A stretch of DNA of 64,000 nucleotides from Gavia stellata (GCF_030936135.1 NC_082600.1:5894821-5958820), one strand, 5' to 3'; positions 25,201 through 37,368 are shown, counted from the first letter of the stretch. A program made the numbers and translations. Notes: generated from the sequence alone by a model not told the origin.

Positions 25201-28200
25201 TGGTGTTAGGATCACGCTGTATCATTGAGCTTGGAACTGCAGCTCGTACATTTTGAGTTGCTTCATTTCACCTTTGATACAGCTCCTGGTTGACAACTAA
25301 CTTGGTTAATAACCCATCATCCAGGTAGAGATGCTAGAAGACATTCTTCTTGAGGCGAAAAAACTGTGGGTCTCTGCCTGCAATATGATCCGCATGAATG
25401 AATCTTCTGTCCATAGAGTCTTAGCCTACAAGCTGTATACAAAAAGGTTCAGGTGGTTGGAGACTATGGAGTATAGACCATAGACTTTGGAGAAGCGAGC
25501 ACTGGGTTTACAGGTGGGCTGCACTGAGGCCTGGCAATACTGGCTCTGGCAAGGCCTTTTCATTTGACATGTCTTGCTGGTGTAAATTTGGATTATCCAG
25601 AAGCACTTGTGCCAGCACATGCTTGTGCCAGTCATGTGCTGTAGTCCCCGTTTAGTTGCTACGCTTGAGCCAAAGGCTAGTTCCCCCCTGCAGATACAGG
25701 TCAATCAAAGTCTGTGGATCCACTTATGTAGCCATACGTACAATTATGAGTTTCTTTTTTATCTCTGTCAGTCTTCCCTGAATGAATAGTAATTCATTCT
25801 CCCCTTGAATGCTATCCTACTCTGGAGCATTATTGAATTTTACTGCTGCAGGTTATAATGTCATTAATCTCTCATGCTGCCTAATCCTTCATTTAACATA
25901 TGACTTAGTTTTTCTTACGCTTTTTCTCTAATGTATTTCATGGTAAAATTTTGGTGAACACAGTGGTTGTGCAAGTGGTTCGATAAGTGTTTGGGGTGGA
26001 GTTGGGTTCTTTTCTTTGTGTGGTGTTTTTTTTTCTTACTATTTCAGAATAACCACGTCTCCTTGACCACGCTATTTGTGACAATACCATTGGGATTAAC
26101 TGTCAGTGCATAGCTCTTAACAAATTAAATCTCTGAATAGTTAAAACGTGTGAAATTAACTGTGTGCTTTTTTATTTGTTCTTTGGGTGCCATATGACTG
26201 AAAATGGCAGTTTCTAAAGATTAAAGACAGCAACATTTTTCTCTGATCCATTGTGGCCTTGGCATTAAAACCTGACAAAAATTAGGCATGTTATCTACCA
26301 CAGCCCTTGTACATGAAAATTCAGATCACTGTAAAACAGGAATGGACTTTTCTCCTCTGCGGCAGCCCATGTGAAAGGGTGATTTATCCCTTAACCTGGT
26401 CTCTTTTTTCCTCCTGCCCCCCTGCCCACCCCCACCCCCCCCCCCACCCCCCCCTTCCTATCACACGTGTTTTTGCCTGTAGACTTCATGGAATAATACT
26501 GTGGTTCTCTCCAGGACAATTCATTGGTTGTTAATTGACTGTAACTTTATTTGAATGTAATAAAGAAATAAGAGTCCTTTAATCTTATTTATTCTTTTGG
26601 AGAAGTTTTTAAAATTTATTTAGGTTTTTTTTAATAGCTTTGCAAACAAATTTTGTGTGGCTGTGTCACTTAAAATTAACTGGTTTACTACTTTTGGTAG
26701 CACTGTAGATCACAAACTGAGAATGCATACGTGTATGTTTGTCTTTAAGGCCATGGTAGGTGAGGAGTGTGTAGGTGCCATCGTCTGCAAGCTGGATATG
26801 CACAAAAAGATGTTCCGCAGAGGTTATATAGCCATGTTAGCAGTGGATTCCAAATACAGAAGAAAAGGAATTGGTAAGAATAGCCTTTTTTTGTTACTTC
26901 TTACTTAAATCCTTTAGTTGGGATAACTGTAGCTGTCATAAAGATTTAAGCAGAACTGAACTTCTAGATGTGGTGGTTTGTCTGTCTTCCCTGCCTTACT
27001 CGACCACACAAGCTCCCTAGAGGCTTCTTTTATTTTGTTAAAATAACCTGAAATGCCCTATGAGATTTACATCTGGGATACGATAAAGCTAAAAAGAAAA
27101 GCAGTCAGCAGCCCCTTACCTCTGCCTGTTACCACTGTCAGATAGCAACAGTGGGAATTGCTTTGCGTTTTTATATGTGCCCTCATCACCGTATTTCTAT
27201 GTTATGTTCAGTCTATCTTTTTTCAGTGAACTTATCCCTTGGCTTTCCCCTATCAATTATGCTTATATCGCCCGTTGGGGAGACTGTATGTAGCTCATTG
27301 TTGTATTAATAAGTGAAAAAAAATAGTTGTGTTTCACTACTTGAATGACTGAAACGGAGATCTGTTTTGTTGGGAAGTTACATGATAAAAGAAATCACTC
27401 TCGGCAGGGAGTTTGCCCTCCCTTGTTGATCAGTTTTGCCCTGATGAAGGGATTTTCATTCCAACACCAGTTATTCTAGTTGGCTTAATTAAAGATCTGT
27501 TCTTATGGAACTTAATTTTTTTGTGTTGGTTATTGTGAAATTACATTTTGTAACATTTTTAACTTCAAATGTAGACATCAGCTTTAAAGGCTAGAAATGT
27601 GCTTCACTCATTCAACTTTTGTAATTAAAGACAGAAAAATACTTGCAATGGAAAAATATGGTGATACATTGCAGAATGGTACCCTTGTGTTTGTTCTCTT
27701 CAAAAAAACCAAACACCTCCAAAATACTTGAAGCACTACATATTGCCATGACTATTCAAGCACGTGCGGATTTTTTTTTTTTTTTCCTTCAGTGCAATTC
27801 TGAAGCCTTTGTTGGTTTCTGTAGTGGAGCAGAGGGAAGAGGATACTGAGAAATCACTGTCTCTCTTTTCCTTTTAGCCGAGTCACGAAGGAGCCTGCCA
27901 TAATTTAATTGCAGGTGCTTGGATTCATAAGTAAATAAGAACTAATGCTGTTGTTATGAAGATCTCTGCAAGATTTTTCCTCACTTTAGTCAGTTCATTA
28001 TTTTAGAATTATATAAATAGAATTTACATTTAAAGCCTTGCTTACTTTAGCATTATGTATGTTGACTTTTTCCTACGCTTGCCACCTTGCTGTTCCTCAA
28101 AGTATGCTGTTAATCTGAAGATTGGTTTTAAATGTAGTACAGTTTTGTTGTACGTTCAATGAAAATCTTAATCAATTAAAGTTTTGAGAATACTTTAAAA

Positions 28201-31200
28201 CATTCTCTAGATTCCTTGGGGTTTTTTTTCCTTTTCCTTAGCCTTCTTATGGAAGTGAGATTTATGCAATTTCATTGAACAGCAGTTTTTTCCACTAATA
28301 ACTTTGAAATCAACTTTCCATTTCACCCCAATTCTACAGACAGGTAGGGATATTACATTTGTAGAACTGTTGTGAAAGAGATGAAAAATAATGATAAAGA
28401 ATTAAATTAATGCTTGACTGAGGGGAAGGGATGGGCTTCAACTATATTCTTAGATACTAGCAAATCCAAATGGGAGCGAGCCACAAGAAAAGTGGTTTCA
28501 TAAGTTCTGTTACTAATAGAAGTATTTGTTTTAGTAAGAGGAAATTCCCTTGGAAGATGAATGTCCTTCAAGTACATGCCAGCAGATTTTGACTTTAAAT
28601 GCAACAAAAAGGAATGAATCATATCTTGGAAGGCTATATATAACACTATGTTAAACATAGAAGCCTGTTTCTAATATCCTTGTGTTTAGAAGAATCTTGC
28701 GCTCAAGCTGAGTCTCTGGATAACTTTATGGATTATTTTAATGTTCAAACTTGAGACTGCAACTTGACTGCAACTTCTTGTTTGTTTCTTTCTTTTTCTT
28801 TCTTTCCTCCCTGCTTTCCCCAGGTGTCATGTCATGTAGGCAGCACATGTTAGTAATATATAAACTAGCATCTTTTGCATTGCGACTCTGACACTTACTG
28901 AAATCTATATTTCAGGTACAAACTTGGTTAAGAAAGCTATTTATGCTATGGTTGAAGGAGATTGTGATGAGGTAAGATTTTATAATCAAAAACTTTCATA
29001 ATGTAAATGGTTTGCATTCTCCTATATGTGGATTCATTTCACAGGTTTTTCTTCTACAGGACTTTTTTTAGGTGGGGAGTGGGTTGGTAAGAAGCTATTC
29101 CTTTTAAAATAAAAGGAAAAATAACCTCAGAAAAATGTATGGCACAAGTAGGAGAAGGTTTTTTGAAATTTGTGATAAGGAATCAAATTCAGTGTTTCAG
29201 GTTTTGTTTTACTTTGCAAAGCTGCCTCAGCCTTTGGTTGCAGGCACACTTTCCTCCAAACACTAGTTTAAGGTGCTACTGACCAGTGTAACTTGCATGT
29301 TGTGTGTAATACTTCCATACCTTCAGAATACACAGAGATACTGGAACAGTATGTGCTGTAGTATTGCAGAATATGGTTTTATCACAGCAAGTCGTCAGGC
29401 TATCCTGACAGTGAATAACTGTATTACGAAGCACTAACAGAACTCTCATGATTTAGCATGTCAGTGAAAACTTGGGAGGAAAGTGACTGAATCACTGTCA
29501 AACTTTATCTGGCCTATATGTTATCAGTCTTTCCTTTTGGCATATTACAGTCCCTACTTTTTTTATATATTTTTATATATATATACACACACACATATAT
29601 ACAAAGCAACTATCTTTATGTGCCATGTTTAACTTGTGAGGAACTCTCCCTACATCCATCCTGCTTAACCCTGTTATCTGTCCCTTTAACTTTCATCTGC
29701 TTGATACAATGCAATTGTTAGCTTGTTCCTGATATGCGAGTGCTGTGTCATTTCAGTGTGTCATAGTTAATGATCCTTTAATCTCTCTGTTATCTCGTTT
29801 CAACTGCTCCCTCAATTGTCCTACTGCAGCGTGGTGAAGTTTCTTATGCAAAACTACAATTTGTGTCCCAGGACTTCTGGCACATACTCTGTTTATGTTT
29901 TCTACTTGTTGTGTTAAGCCTCTGGCAGCATCCCTGCATATATGATTCTATGATTCTGCATTCTTTAAGTTCTTTGTTTTGGCTTGTTTTTTCTATGATC
30001 ATATGTAATATGCTTTTCTGTCATCTGTTTTACTACTTGCTACATTGAACTAATCAAGAAAAGTTTGTTTGTTTGTTTTTTCCATTGCTTTCCACTATGG
30101 TCTTGAATTCATTTGCCATTGCTAGAGTAGTCAAGATTAAAAAAAAAAAATTAAAAATATTTGAGGAATGGTATCACACTATTCACATCGCAGTTGGAGA
30201 ATTGAGATGCAGAGAAGTGAATTGCCAACTGTTATAGTCAGTAGTAGAACTGGCTATTTCTATTCAAGCTACCAGAGTTGCAGTAGTTACCATATGATTT
30301 ATGAGTGTTTGTGTACTACTTCTTATGTAACTTCATTTCTAAATTGGACTATATAACAGGTATACACATAATGATCTCTCCTGTGTCTTTCTTTTTTTCT
30401 ACCGCTGTAATATTAGTCCAAGAGTCCTTCTTACTGGTTTTTTTATCTTTGTAAAAATGAAATAAATGTGATAAGGATTGCAGGCTAGTCTTCAGTGAGA
30501 CCTCATTAAGTCTTAATCACAGATTTTCATCTATGGTGCTGTATAAATGCTTTGTACTAAGTGCAGAGGGCGTTTTTCAGAGACTACTGCCATCCCTCTT
30601 TAATCGAAGGCGCTACAATTCGAGCTCCTTGAAGTGTGTGCTAGACGGGTGCAGGCATGTTTCAGTTCCAGTTTAGAAACTGTGTAACCGTGTTTGTGGG
30701 ATGATGATTCTGAACTAATTATTCCCTGGTTCTTGGGGGCTTTTGCATCAGCTAAGTCTTGTACTGGCACAGAATTTTGAAATAGGAGCTTATTATGTCT
30801 GGGCAACGTGGAGCATAAGCAGAGTATATTTCTGACTTTCTACACTGGCCAGCAGGGGCATACCTACACTGATCTGATATATTTTATGTTTTTCCTTTTC
30901 ACGTACAGGTTATCTACAACCAAATACCAAATAGCCAATGTTTTCATGTTTTCTTCTTTTTTTTTTGCCATCAAGTGTAGGCTTCTTCCAGATATACATG
31001 GTACAAAGTAATTATGTTGGTTACTTGTACCACATGGTGGATTGCCGAGTTTTCAGTCATGACCAGAATCTGAAAAATCCAACTAGCCACCCATTAAAAG
31101 CTCTGTCCGACAGAGCCAAGACAGACCCTCGCCAGTTTTTACAGCGGTTGTTGGGAGAACAGTTTCTGGCTGTCTAATCGATGCCTAGAGCTGATCAAAC

Positions 31201-34200
31201 ATGAAGCAGTGCATGACAGTAATTTGTCTTTGTGACATGTGTAAATAGTTTAATCATCTCTGCTGCTCTTCAGATATTTTTCTACATCCCTTAATAAAAT
31301 CAGAAGCATGATGAAAATAAAAAGATGCTGCTACTTGATGTAAGATGAAATGCAATTCAAAAAAATGCTATTTTCTGAAACTTGCTTGGAATAGGATTAA
31401 AAACATGAATATGCAGCTGTGGGTGTCATGAAAAATTTCCAAAGGCTGCTTGGAAACTCTTTCTGTCAATCTAACTATGGAATAGATGCAGTAAATGTAC
31501 TTAATTTTAATAACTTGTGGCATATAAGCTGATAAATGTTTTGTTCAGTGTGTTACTTTTCAAAGTAACTTAGATTGGACTTTTGAAGCATCAACATTGA
31601 GTCCTGAAAAATAAAGGATTTATACAACACCATAGATTGAAATCTTGAAAAATCACTACTGATGTGTTGGGATTTCGAAGTATGCTGTAATATTTTATTG
31701 ATTAAGGAAACTTTTTTTTCCTGTAAGCTAATTTAGTGGGAATAAACTAAGCCAAGCCTATGGAACAGGTGATTTACAGTGCAAGCTTCTGTGGTCAGCC
31801 AGCTGCCTAAGAAGTAGTTTATGCTATGTGCCATGCTTTAAAGCTGAGAGGCAATACCCTTCCAGCCAGAGGTTGTTTCTCAGCCTGTGGAAGCTGTGGG
31901 ATGAGTAAGTGAAGAAGTGAATTGGCTGGAATGGAATCTGTGTGGAGGGGAGGAGCTGGCCGTGGCCTACATTAGAATAGAAACGAGGGAAGTGATCTGA
32001 TGTTGGGGGTGGGTGGTTGAACTAGAAATAACCTTCAAGCCTGAAGAAAGTACCCAACAGCATGCTTTGAACTAGAGTGTCTGGATATAGCATTACAAAA
32101 CTTGAGGGATCTTTTGATTTTTCTTTTTCATTTCTTTTTTTACCTTGGTGACTTTCTCAGGCATTTGATGTTAATTAATTCTCATATTTGGGGTAGTGAA
32201 CTGAAGGTTTTCAAGATTATAATGCCCTGAGTTTCCAATAAGTCACAATGATTTAGACTAACTTTATGGGCTGGTTGCATAGAAAATGTGAACTATGGAA
32301 GCGAATCAGGTGAAGGTGAATAGTTTTGCTCCTATCTCCAAAGTTTTGAAGAGATTTTTCTTCCAGTGTAAAAAAGGAAAGTATGTGCTAGCATCAGCAA
32401 GCTGGGTGTCTGGCTGGTTTTTGTACATTTGCTTAGTTTTTACTGACAAGCAATTTTCAAAAATTGTACTGCTTAAGACCTTCATGTGGAACTGTGACAT
32501 CCCTTAATCACAATTAGAAAGGAGGAGTTGTTCATTCATCTGTAGGTTTTCCATCTGTAACAAATGACTGTAAGTAATCTGTATACGATTCATTCACTTT
32601 GTATTACTGAAATAACGAACCATGTAACTGGTAACTAATCAAAATAAGACTCTAGTAAGTGGGAGTTATAAGGGCTTTTTTTAAGCAAAATGTAGAATGT
32701 GAAAAGGAATTGCAACTTCTCATAAGAATTTCCATTGAAACTTTAGGGTGACTTAAAGTGGGGGGTTTTGACCACACCAGTAGGTGTGTCCTTTTAATTC
32801 AGTACCACATTTGTAAAAATTAAATGTATATTTTTATATAATCCTATTTGAAATTATCAAACTCTTGACACCTTAGCTTTTTCTTAATCTACAAATCATC
32901 TAAGTTATGAAGTGTTATATTTTGTGGACTACCTTTCTTTAAAAGTTAAGGCACTTAAACTGATTAAGGACACTGGACAAGCACGCATAACTTGAGTCTG
33001 ATGATACGCCAGACTTACTTGTAAGAATAGCAACCTCTTCTGTTGGTGCCAAGAGAGTACTTTTTTCATTCGCTTATTTGGTTTGGATGTACTCATTCGA
33101 TGACTTGGTTTCTAAACTTGAGTTCATTCAGAGTTTGAACTGAAGAAGCAAGAAAGCTTGACCTCTCTGTTTTCCTTCAGTTTAGGAATAAATTCTAGGT
33201 ATGAAAACGTAATAACAAGAAACATTGCACTCCGCTCTCATTATAGAAGATTTCTGGCTTCTAAACCCAGCTAAAATTAGAGTTGACATAAAATGTTAGG
33301 TTTATGAAATTTAAGATGTAAGAGAAAGTAATAGCCTTCAGAAGGTTGCAACTTGTGCAGAAAATGCTGTTAAATCCAATCAGACCTTTTCTGGTCTCCA
33401 AGGGAGGATGTGATTATGTTATTAGAGGATTTAACAGGCATATGTGTACAATAAAATAGACCCTATGAGACCAGAATAATAAATGTAATGATTGAAGGTT
33501 TGGGGCTTGATTGAAAATCTCACACAGGAAGAGATGAATCCTTCACAAAACAAAGCTAATGAAATTTGGATAAAATACGACTGTGTTTTGTTTTTAGATA
33601 ATAGAAACATGTCTTTAGCCCTTTGAGATCAATGCAATATGTTGAGATCAGGGAATTATTTTTCATTGTGCTGAGTCTTCCTTAGAAATACCAGAGCAAA
33701 TCTCTTGCATTTGCTTTAAAGATGAGCATTCACTCAGGTAGTGGGATTCCAACAAACCTGAATTTCAACATTTAACCACTCCCTTAAATTCAATGATCTG
33801 CAGTGTTGGAAGTCTTTTAGCATTGCAAGATGTGCAAGCTTGCAGTTGAATACAGACTTGTTATATCACTCTGCCAGGTTACTAAACTTTTGTGAGGGTG
33901 AATGCCATTTGTAGCTACAGTTCAAATAATAGTCTCCTGCACTGTGGGTCAGATTCCCTCTTTGGCATAATGCTTTGTGTTAGTTTGAATTAAGAAGTTG
34001 TACAATGCACGTAATTGTGTAGGAAGTAGCACTCTTCAGGAAAACTATTGCACTTCCATAATTTGCTATAAATTAATAGTTACCCATTTTAATGGATTAA
34101 GGACATTAAGAGTACTCGATCAAGTTACAAGACTTGATAGTAGTATTCTACGTGGTGCCAACTAGAGAAATCCAATCTCTAATTCTTGCCATAAAAATAA

Positions 34201-36189
34201 GAATTGAATTAGCTTGTCTTAAGTGTGCAGGTGCAACAGACTGTCCTGCTGTAATTTAAGAACTCTGACTACTAATATTTTAATGTGTGACCCTTAATTC
34301 CATTTTGGAAACGAACTACTTCTAAGTCTTATGTTGTTCATTGGGTTGTTAGCCCCAGGTTTACTGTTCTTTCAACAGTCTTACATTGAGAAGTGCAGGG
34401 GGAATTACCCATTGGAATGTAGTTAGAGTGGCTTGAAACTTGAGTAATGGTCAAATATATGCATTAAATGGATTTTTAAATCTTATTGAAGGCGACCAGT
34501 CTAACTGCTGCCTGTCTTCCTCATTTACATTGGCTCAGCCACTCCTCAGACTGCAGGAAACAAACTTGATGGAGTGAAAAAGGAAAGGTTTTCTACCAGG
34601 TTGCTTTTTGAAGTAGCTCGGCAATAAGCCTAGCGAGCTGGCAGAAGAGGTGAGGGAGAATGGAAATGCAAGCCTGAAGGCAGCGGGGCCACAGAGTCCC
34701 TAAAGTAGATTGACTTAAACTGCTCTACAAATACAGGCTAATATTTTGTTCCTGGTTTTAAGGAGGTGGGGGGCTGTTAACCAGTTTTTCTGCTTTTTAT
34801 TGGAGGAGAAGGGAGTCCTGGATTTTGAGGTGGGGTAGATGACTTTTTTTGGACTAGGGGAGTTTTATGTATATAGTTCTAACTAGACAGAGTGGGTATT
34901 AAATGCTGGTTTAGAAATAGCCATTAGTGTGGACTTAACACTGTCAATGATCACTGGTTTGCTGCAGAAATTGCTTAGGCTGTATTTTCACTATATGGTC
35001 TTTCTACAGTGTCCATCAGCTCTTGTGTGATATAGGAACCTACGTTGTCATGGGACTGTACGTAGTCTAGTCAGCTTATAGTTCAGCCTGTGTTCTTGTG
35101 CATCCATGATCCGTCCTTAATAGCAGAATCCTTAAGTAATTGAGTTGGACAACAGTAAAGAGGCAAAACAAGTTTTTATCATGTGGAGTGGGTGCACAGC
35201 TTACCAGGTATGCCAGAGCTTTGCAGTTTTGTATTTAACTTCTTGTTAACGCCAGTGTAGTTTTTTGCCTGTACTTGAAACTTCTAGGATAATTTTAGTC
35301 TTTGCTTAATTTGGACGACTCTTACACTTGGGTTTGGTCTGAGCTATTTATGACAGGTCTTCCTGCAGCTGGGGTCTTGGCAACACAGGGGGGAAAACGA
35401 TGGAAAAAGCCGCTCTTTCTTCCCGGTGTGCACTCTGATTTGAGTTTGGGATACTTGTGTTGAGCACAAATATTCGTTGGAAACATGGGGTCTGACAGCT
35501 AGTCGTAGAATGCTGAAGCTTGTGTCTAGGTCTAGATCTATTGAGTTAGAGGTCAGAGATATTAAATGACTAAACAAAACCTCATGTGCCAAGTTCTTGT
35601 GATATGCAAAAGTTCAGTTGCTCATTCAAAACTCAAAGTATGTTTTGGACCCTAACCTGTTTGATAGGTGGATTTTTTTTCTTTTTTTCTTTTTTTTTTT
35701 TAGGGGGTGGGGGGGTAGATGTTGGGAGGCCAGGGTTGTTTGGGGTTTTTTTGGTTGGTTTTTTTTTACCCTAGCTATTAGGTAATGAGTTGAGATACTA
35801 TTTACAGCAAAGAACTAAAATCTTGATATGAATGAAAGTTGTTGACAATTACAATTGTTGATTAACTGCCTTTTTTTTTAAATGTGGGAATGGAGAGGGT
35901 TTGCCTGAATAATTCAGGACAAGAAAAAATTAATTCTGCTCATTGCTAACAAGTGTACCTTTAAATAAAAACTTTGAAGTTGGTTTGGTAGTCATGTACT
36001 TGCGACTGCTTTCTAATATGATATGCTTTTTTCTTTTTTTTCTCCTTAAAGGTTGTATTGGAAACAGAAATCACAAATAAGTCTGCTTTGAAACTTTATG
36101 AAAACCTTGGTTTTGTGCGAGACAAGAGGCTGTTCAGATACTATTTAAATGGAGTTGATGCACTGCGTCTTAAACTATGGCTGCGTTAA
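18321..36189 (+). CDS. NAA30: N-alpha-acetyltransferase 30, NatC catalytic subunit (spliced)
   Basis: Coding exons are 18321-19235, 26750-26873, 28916-28971 and 36052-36189, all with GT..AG introns and matching phases (0, 1, 0). They give 410 residues. NAA30 transfers acetyl from acetyl-CoA to the alpha-amino group of nascent proteins starting Met-Leu, Met-Ile, Met-Phe, Met-Trp and similar. It acts in the cytosol on ribosomes with NAA35 and NAA38. Residues 1-257 are low-complexity (Gly, Ser, acidic and His runs) apart from a conserved block at about 104-120 ([14 protein letters not shown]). The GNAT domain spans about 258-410: [17 protein letters not shown], the acetyl-CoA loop RRKGIG at 342-347 (R/Q-x-x-G-x-G/A), and [10 protein letters not shown] in the last exon. 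As I recall the human protein has 362 residues, so the excess lies in the N-terminus. The start is chosen for [10 protein letters not shown], identical to my recollection of the human N-terminus, and a strong initiation context. Confidence 0.95.
19480..19630 (+). repeat. MIR-like SINE remnant
   Basis: The order of motifs matches a MIR element in sense orientation: GAGCACAGGGCTTGGA, a GGTTTTGACATTGAC segment, TTTTGTGACCTTTGG, CTGTCTCAGTTCC, and GTGCTTAG near the 3' end. It is diverged but collinear over about 150 bp. Confidence 0.6.
21918..21952 (+). repeat. GT-rich microsatellite
   Basis: Interrupted GT/TGTATG run within NAA30 intron 2. Its short, impure structure suggests an old or low-variability locus. 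Confidence 0.7.
23430..23510 (-). repeat. MIR-like SINE remnant, antisense
   Basis: The plus strand reads AGTTTCACAGAGTGGAAACA, then GACTTAGTGATTTGACC, then GGAACTGCCAGAC. This follows the antisense MIR pattern of trailing segment, gtgactt..gacc and agaactgg. Confidence 0.55.
26409..26454 (+). repeat. C-rich tract, potential G-quadruplex on the minus strand
   Basis: Several runs of 3-12 cytosines are separated by single A, T or G bases. The complementary strand therefore has more than four G-runs with short loops. It lies about 300 bp upstream of NAA30 coding exon 2. Such tracts commonly vary in length and are prone to assembly error. Confidence 0.75.
26750..26873 (+). CDS. NAA30: NAA30 coding exon 2
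   Basis: Encodes residues 306-346 plus the first base of codon 347. It begins [13 protein letters not shown] and ends RRKGI-G, so it carries the central GNAT strands and the acetyl-CoA pyrophosphate-binding loop. The acceptor is GTCTTTAAG|GCC and the donor ATTG|GTAAGA. The exon has 124 bases and ends in phase 1. My recollection of the human loop is RRNGIG, so Lys344 replaces Asn at a variable motif position. Confidence 0.95.
26874..28915 (+). other. NAA30: NAA30 intron 3
   Basis: About 2 kb of AT-rich intron. No exon was recognised. A homopolymer T tract near 27770-27786 may be prone to length variation. Confidence 0.8.
28916..28971 (+). CDS. NAA30: NAA30 coding exon 3
   Basis: A 56-base exon completing Gly347 and encoding residues 348-365 ([18 protein letters not shown]), the helix after the acetyl-CoA loop. 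The acceptor is ATATTTCAG|GT and the donor GAG|GTAAGA. It starts in phase 1 and ends in phase 0, exactly compatible with both neighbours. Confidence 0.95.
29560..29602 (+). repeat. AT/AC microsatellite
   Basis: A run of TTTTATATAT, then ACACACAC, then ATATATA. It is a compound dinucleotide repeat in NAA30 intron 4. Confidence 0.8.
30176..30270 (-). repeat. MIR-like SINE remnant, antisense
   Basis: The plus strand shows ATTCACATCGCAGTTGGAGA, then TTGAGATGCAGAGAAGTGA, then AGTAGTAGAACTGG. This is collinear with the antisense MIR 3' half (gaggaaactgaggcacagagaagtgac...agtagcagaactgg pattern). Confidence 0.5.
30992..31300 (+). other. Candidate alternative terminal exon within NAA30 intron 4
   Basis: A long T/C-rich tract (about 30950-30968), then CTTCTTCCAG, makes a good acceptor with the AG at 30990-30991. 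From 30992 the frame is open for 61 codons to a TAA at 31175-31177. It is in the phase (0) needed to follow NAA30 coding exon 3. AATAAA hexamers lie at 31293 and 31316, so the layout is acceptor, open frame, stop, poly(A) signal. The peptide contains [19 protein letters not shown] and ends GEQFLAV; I do not recognise it. A NAA30 product ending here would lack the last GNAT segment. It could instead be a diverged retrocopy fragment or chance. Confidence 0.3.
35665..35770 (+). repeat. T-rich and G-rich low-complexity block
   Basis: Long T runs are followed by GGGGGTGGGGGGGT and further GGTT/TTTT runs, about 300 bp upstream of the final NAA30 acceptor. The G-runs could form a quadruplex in the nascent RNA; this is inference. 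Confidence 0.65.
36052..36189 (+). CDS. NAA30: NAA30 last coding exon
   Basis: Encodes residues 366-410 and the TAA at 36187-36189. It carries the conserved C-terminal GNAT segment [20 protein letters not shown], then [20 protein letters not shown] and the terminus KLWLR. The acceptor is TTCTCCTTAAAG|GTT after a T-rich tract. It shows no frameshift or missing motif. Confidence 0.96.
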   Translation, partial: VVLETEITNKSALKLYENLGFVRDKRLFRYYLNGVDALRLKLWLR

Positions 36190-36883
36190 AAGAAACCATC
36201 CCATCAAGCAACTGACGTCCCAACAGCGCAGAGTTGTCCTTTGCATGCAAGCAATTTGTACAAAATTGCTTTGCAGGTGGACTTAGTAATTTCCATGCAG
36301 CTCTTTCTGTCAGTGTCTCATTGAGTGTCGCACATATTTGTTGCACTTTGGCATGGCGCATTTGTTCAGAATTAAAACCGATTGTTTCAAACTTCGAGTT
36401 CTTTTTGGTACCAGCAAGATGTGCCAGTTGATAGCCAAGATATGTTCATTCATTTGCAAGTCTACTGACTGTATTAAATACACAGTGAACATTTTATCAA
36501 AGAACCTGTATGTGGAACATGACTTTTGGTTCCAGAAAAAAGCCAATGTAGATTGTAAAATTCTATAAGTATACTAACATTTCATACAAAAATTGCCATA
36601 GTTTTCTGGAAAAAGGCTTCAATTTTAGGTTTTATTTTTCAATATTGAATTTTCCATTCTTAAATATTGGTACCTCAGTGATTAGTGAATGAAAAAATGT
36701 ATTGTAGGGTGGGGTGTGTGTTACAATGAGTAACAGTAACAATTAAATTGCGTCTGCCAGTGCCTGTATAGATAAGTATATTTGTCTTCACCTCTAAGTT
36801 TGGAGTGCATGCTTTTATTCTTTTACTTTCTTCAATTGTCTTTGCAAGGAAATTTCTGCTTTTATTTAAATTCTGGATTTGAT

Positions 36884-36889
36884 AATAAA
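36884..36889 (+). promoter_or_regulatory. NAA30: Candidate NAA30 proximal poly(A) signal
   Basis: First AATAAA after the stop codon, about 700 bases downstream of it. Confidence 0.45.
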
Positions 36890-37253
36890 TTATTTCAGAT
36901 TTTTATAATTTGGATACTTTTCCCAAACGAGGGTTTGGAAGGCCCTTCTTTTCTTATAGCAAGAAGTGTAAGCTATTTTGAAAACCTTGAGTAGCTGCTA
37001 AAAGAGAACCTGATGTCACCAGTAAAACTCTGCTGGTTTTGGATGCACTTTTTTCATTAAAAGAGTGAGGGACTTCTTTTAAAAGAAGGTATAGAAAATT
37101 AATGTAAATTGGTATGATTTTATTTAATCAAAATTATTGCTAGAAGCTCTGAAAAACAGCTATTTTAAGATAGTTGTAACAATTTTTTTTCAGATTCAGA
37201 TTGCTTTGCTTCAGTGTTCTAAAATGCTTCAATCTTTGGTTCTTGGTCCTGGA

Positions 37254-37259
37254 AATAAA
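37254..37259 (+). promoter_or_regulatory. NAA30: Candidate NAA30 poly(A) signal
   Basis: AATAAA followed within 10-25 bases by the GT-rich AAGGTGTATTGTATG, a plausible cleavage-factor context. Confidence 0.45.
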
Positions 37260-37368
37260 TTTCAAGGTGTATTGTATGCATTTTTAGCTGCTCTCATTTT
37301 CTCTAAACTTACATGAGCTAAATTACTGGGGGATCTTTTCCCTGTAAAATCAAAGCAGCGGGGAAGGA

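Larger units (their letters stand above)
19236..26749 (+). other. NAA30: NAA30 intron 2
   Basis: A 7.5 kb intron with no coding exon recognised. It contains MIR-like remnants (about 19480-19630 sense, about 23430-23510 antisense), a GT-rich microsatellite (about 21918-21952), a small perfect hairpin (22497-22521) and a C-rich tract (about 26409-26454) 300 bases before the acceptor. Confidence 0.8.
28972..36051 (+). other. NAA30: NAA30 intron 4
   Basis: A 7.1 kb intron. It holds an AT/AC microsatellite, an antisense MIR-like remnant (about 30176-30270), a candidate alternative terminal exon (30992-31300) and a T-rich/G-rich block (about 35670-35715) shortly before the final acceptor. Confidence 0.8.

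Noticed and set aside
29940-29962. ATGATTCTATGATTCTGCAT resembling the 8-bp repeat at CR1 3' ends
   Set aside because: The sequence just upstream lacks the usual CR1 3' UTR motifs, so two short units are not enough to call an element.
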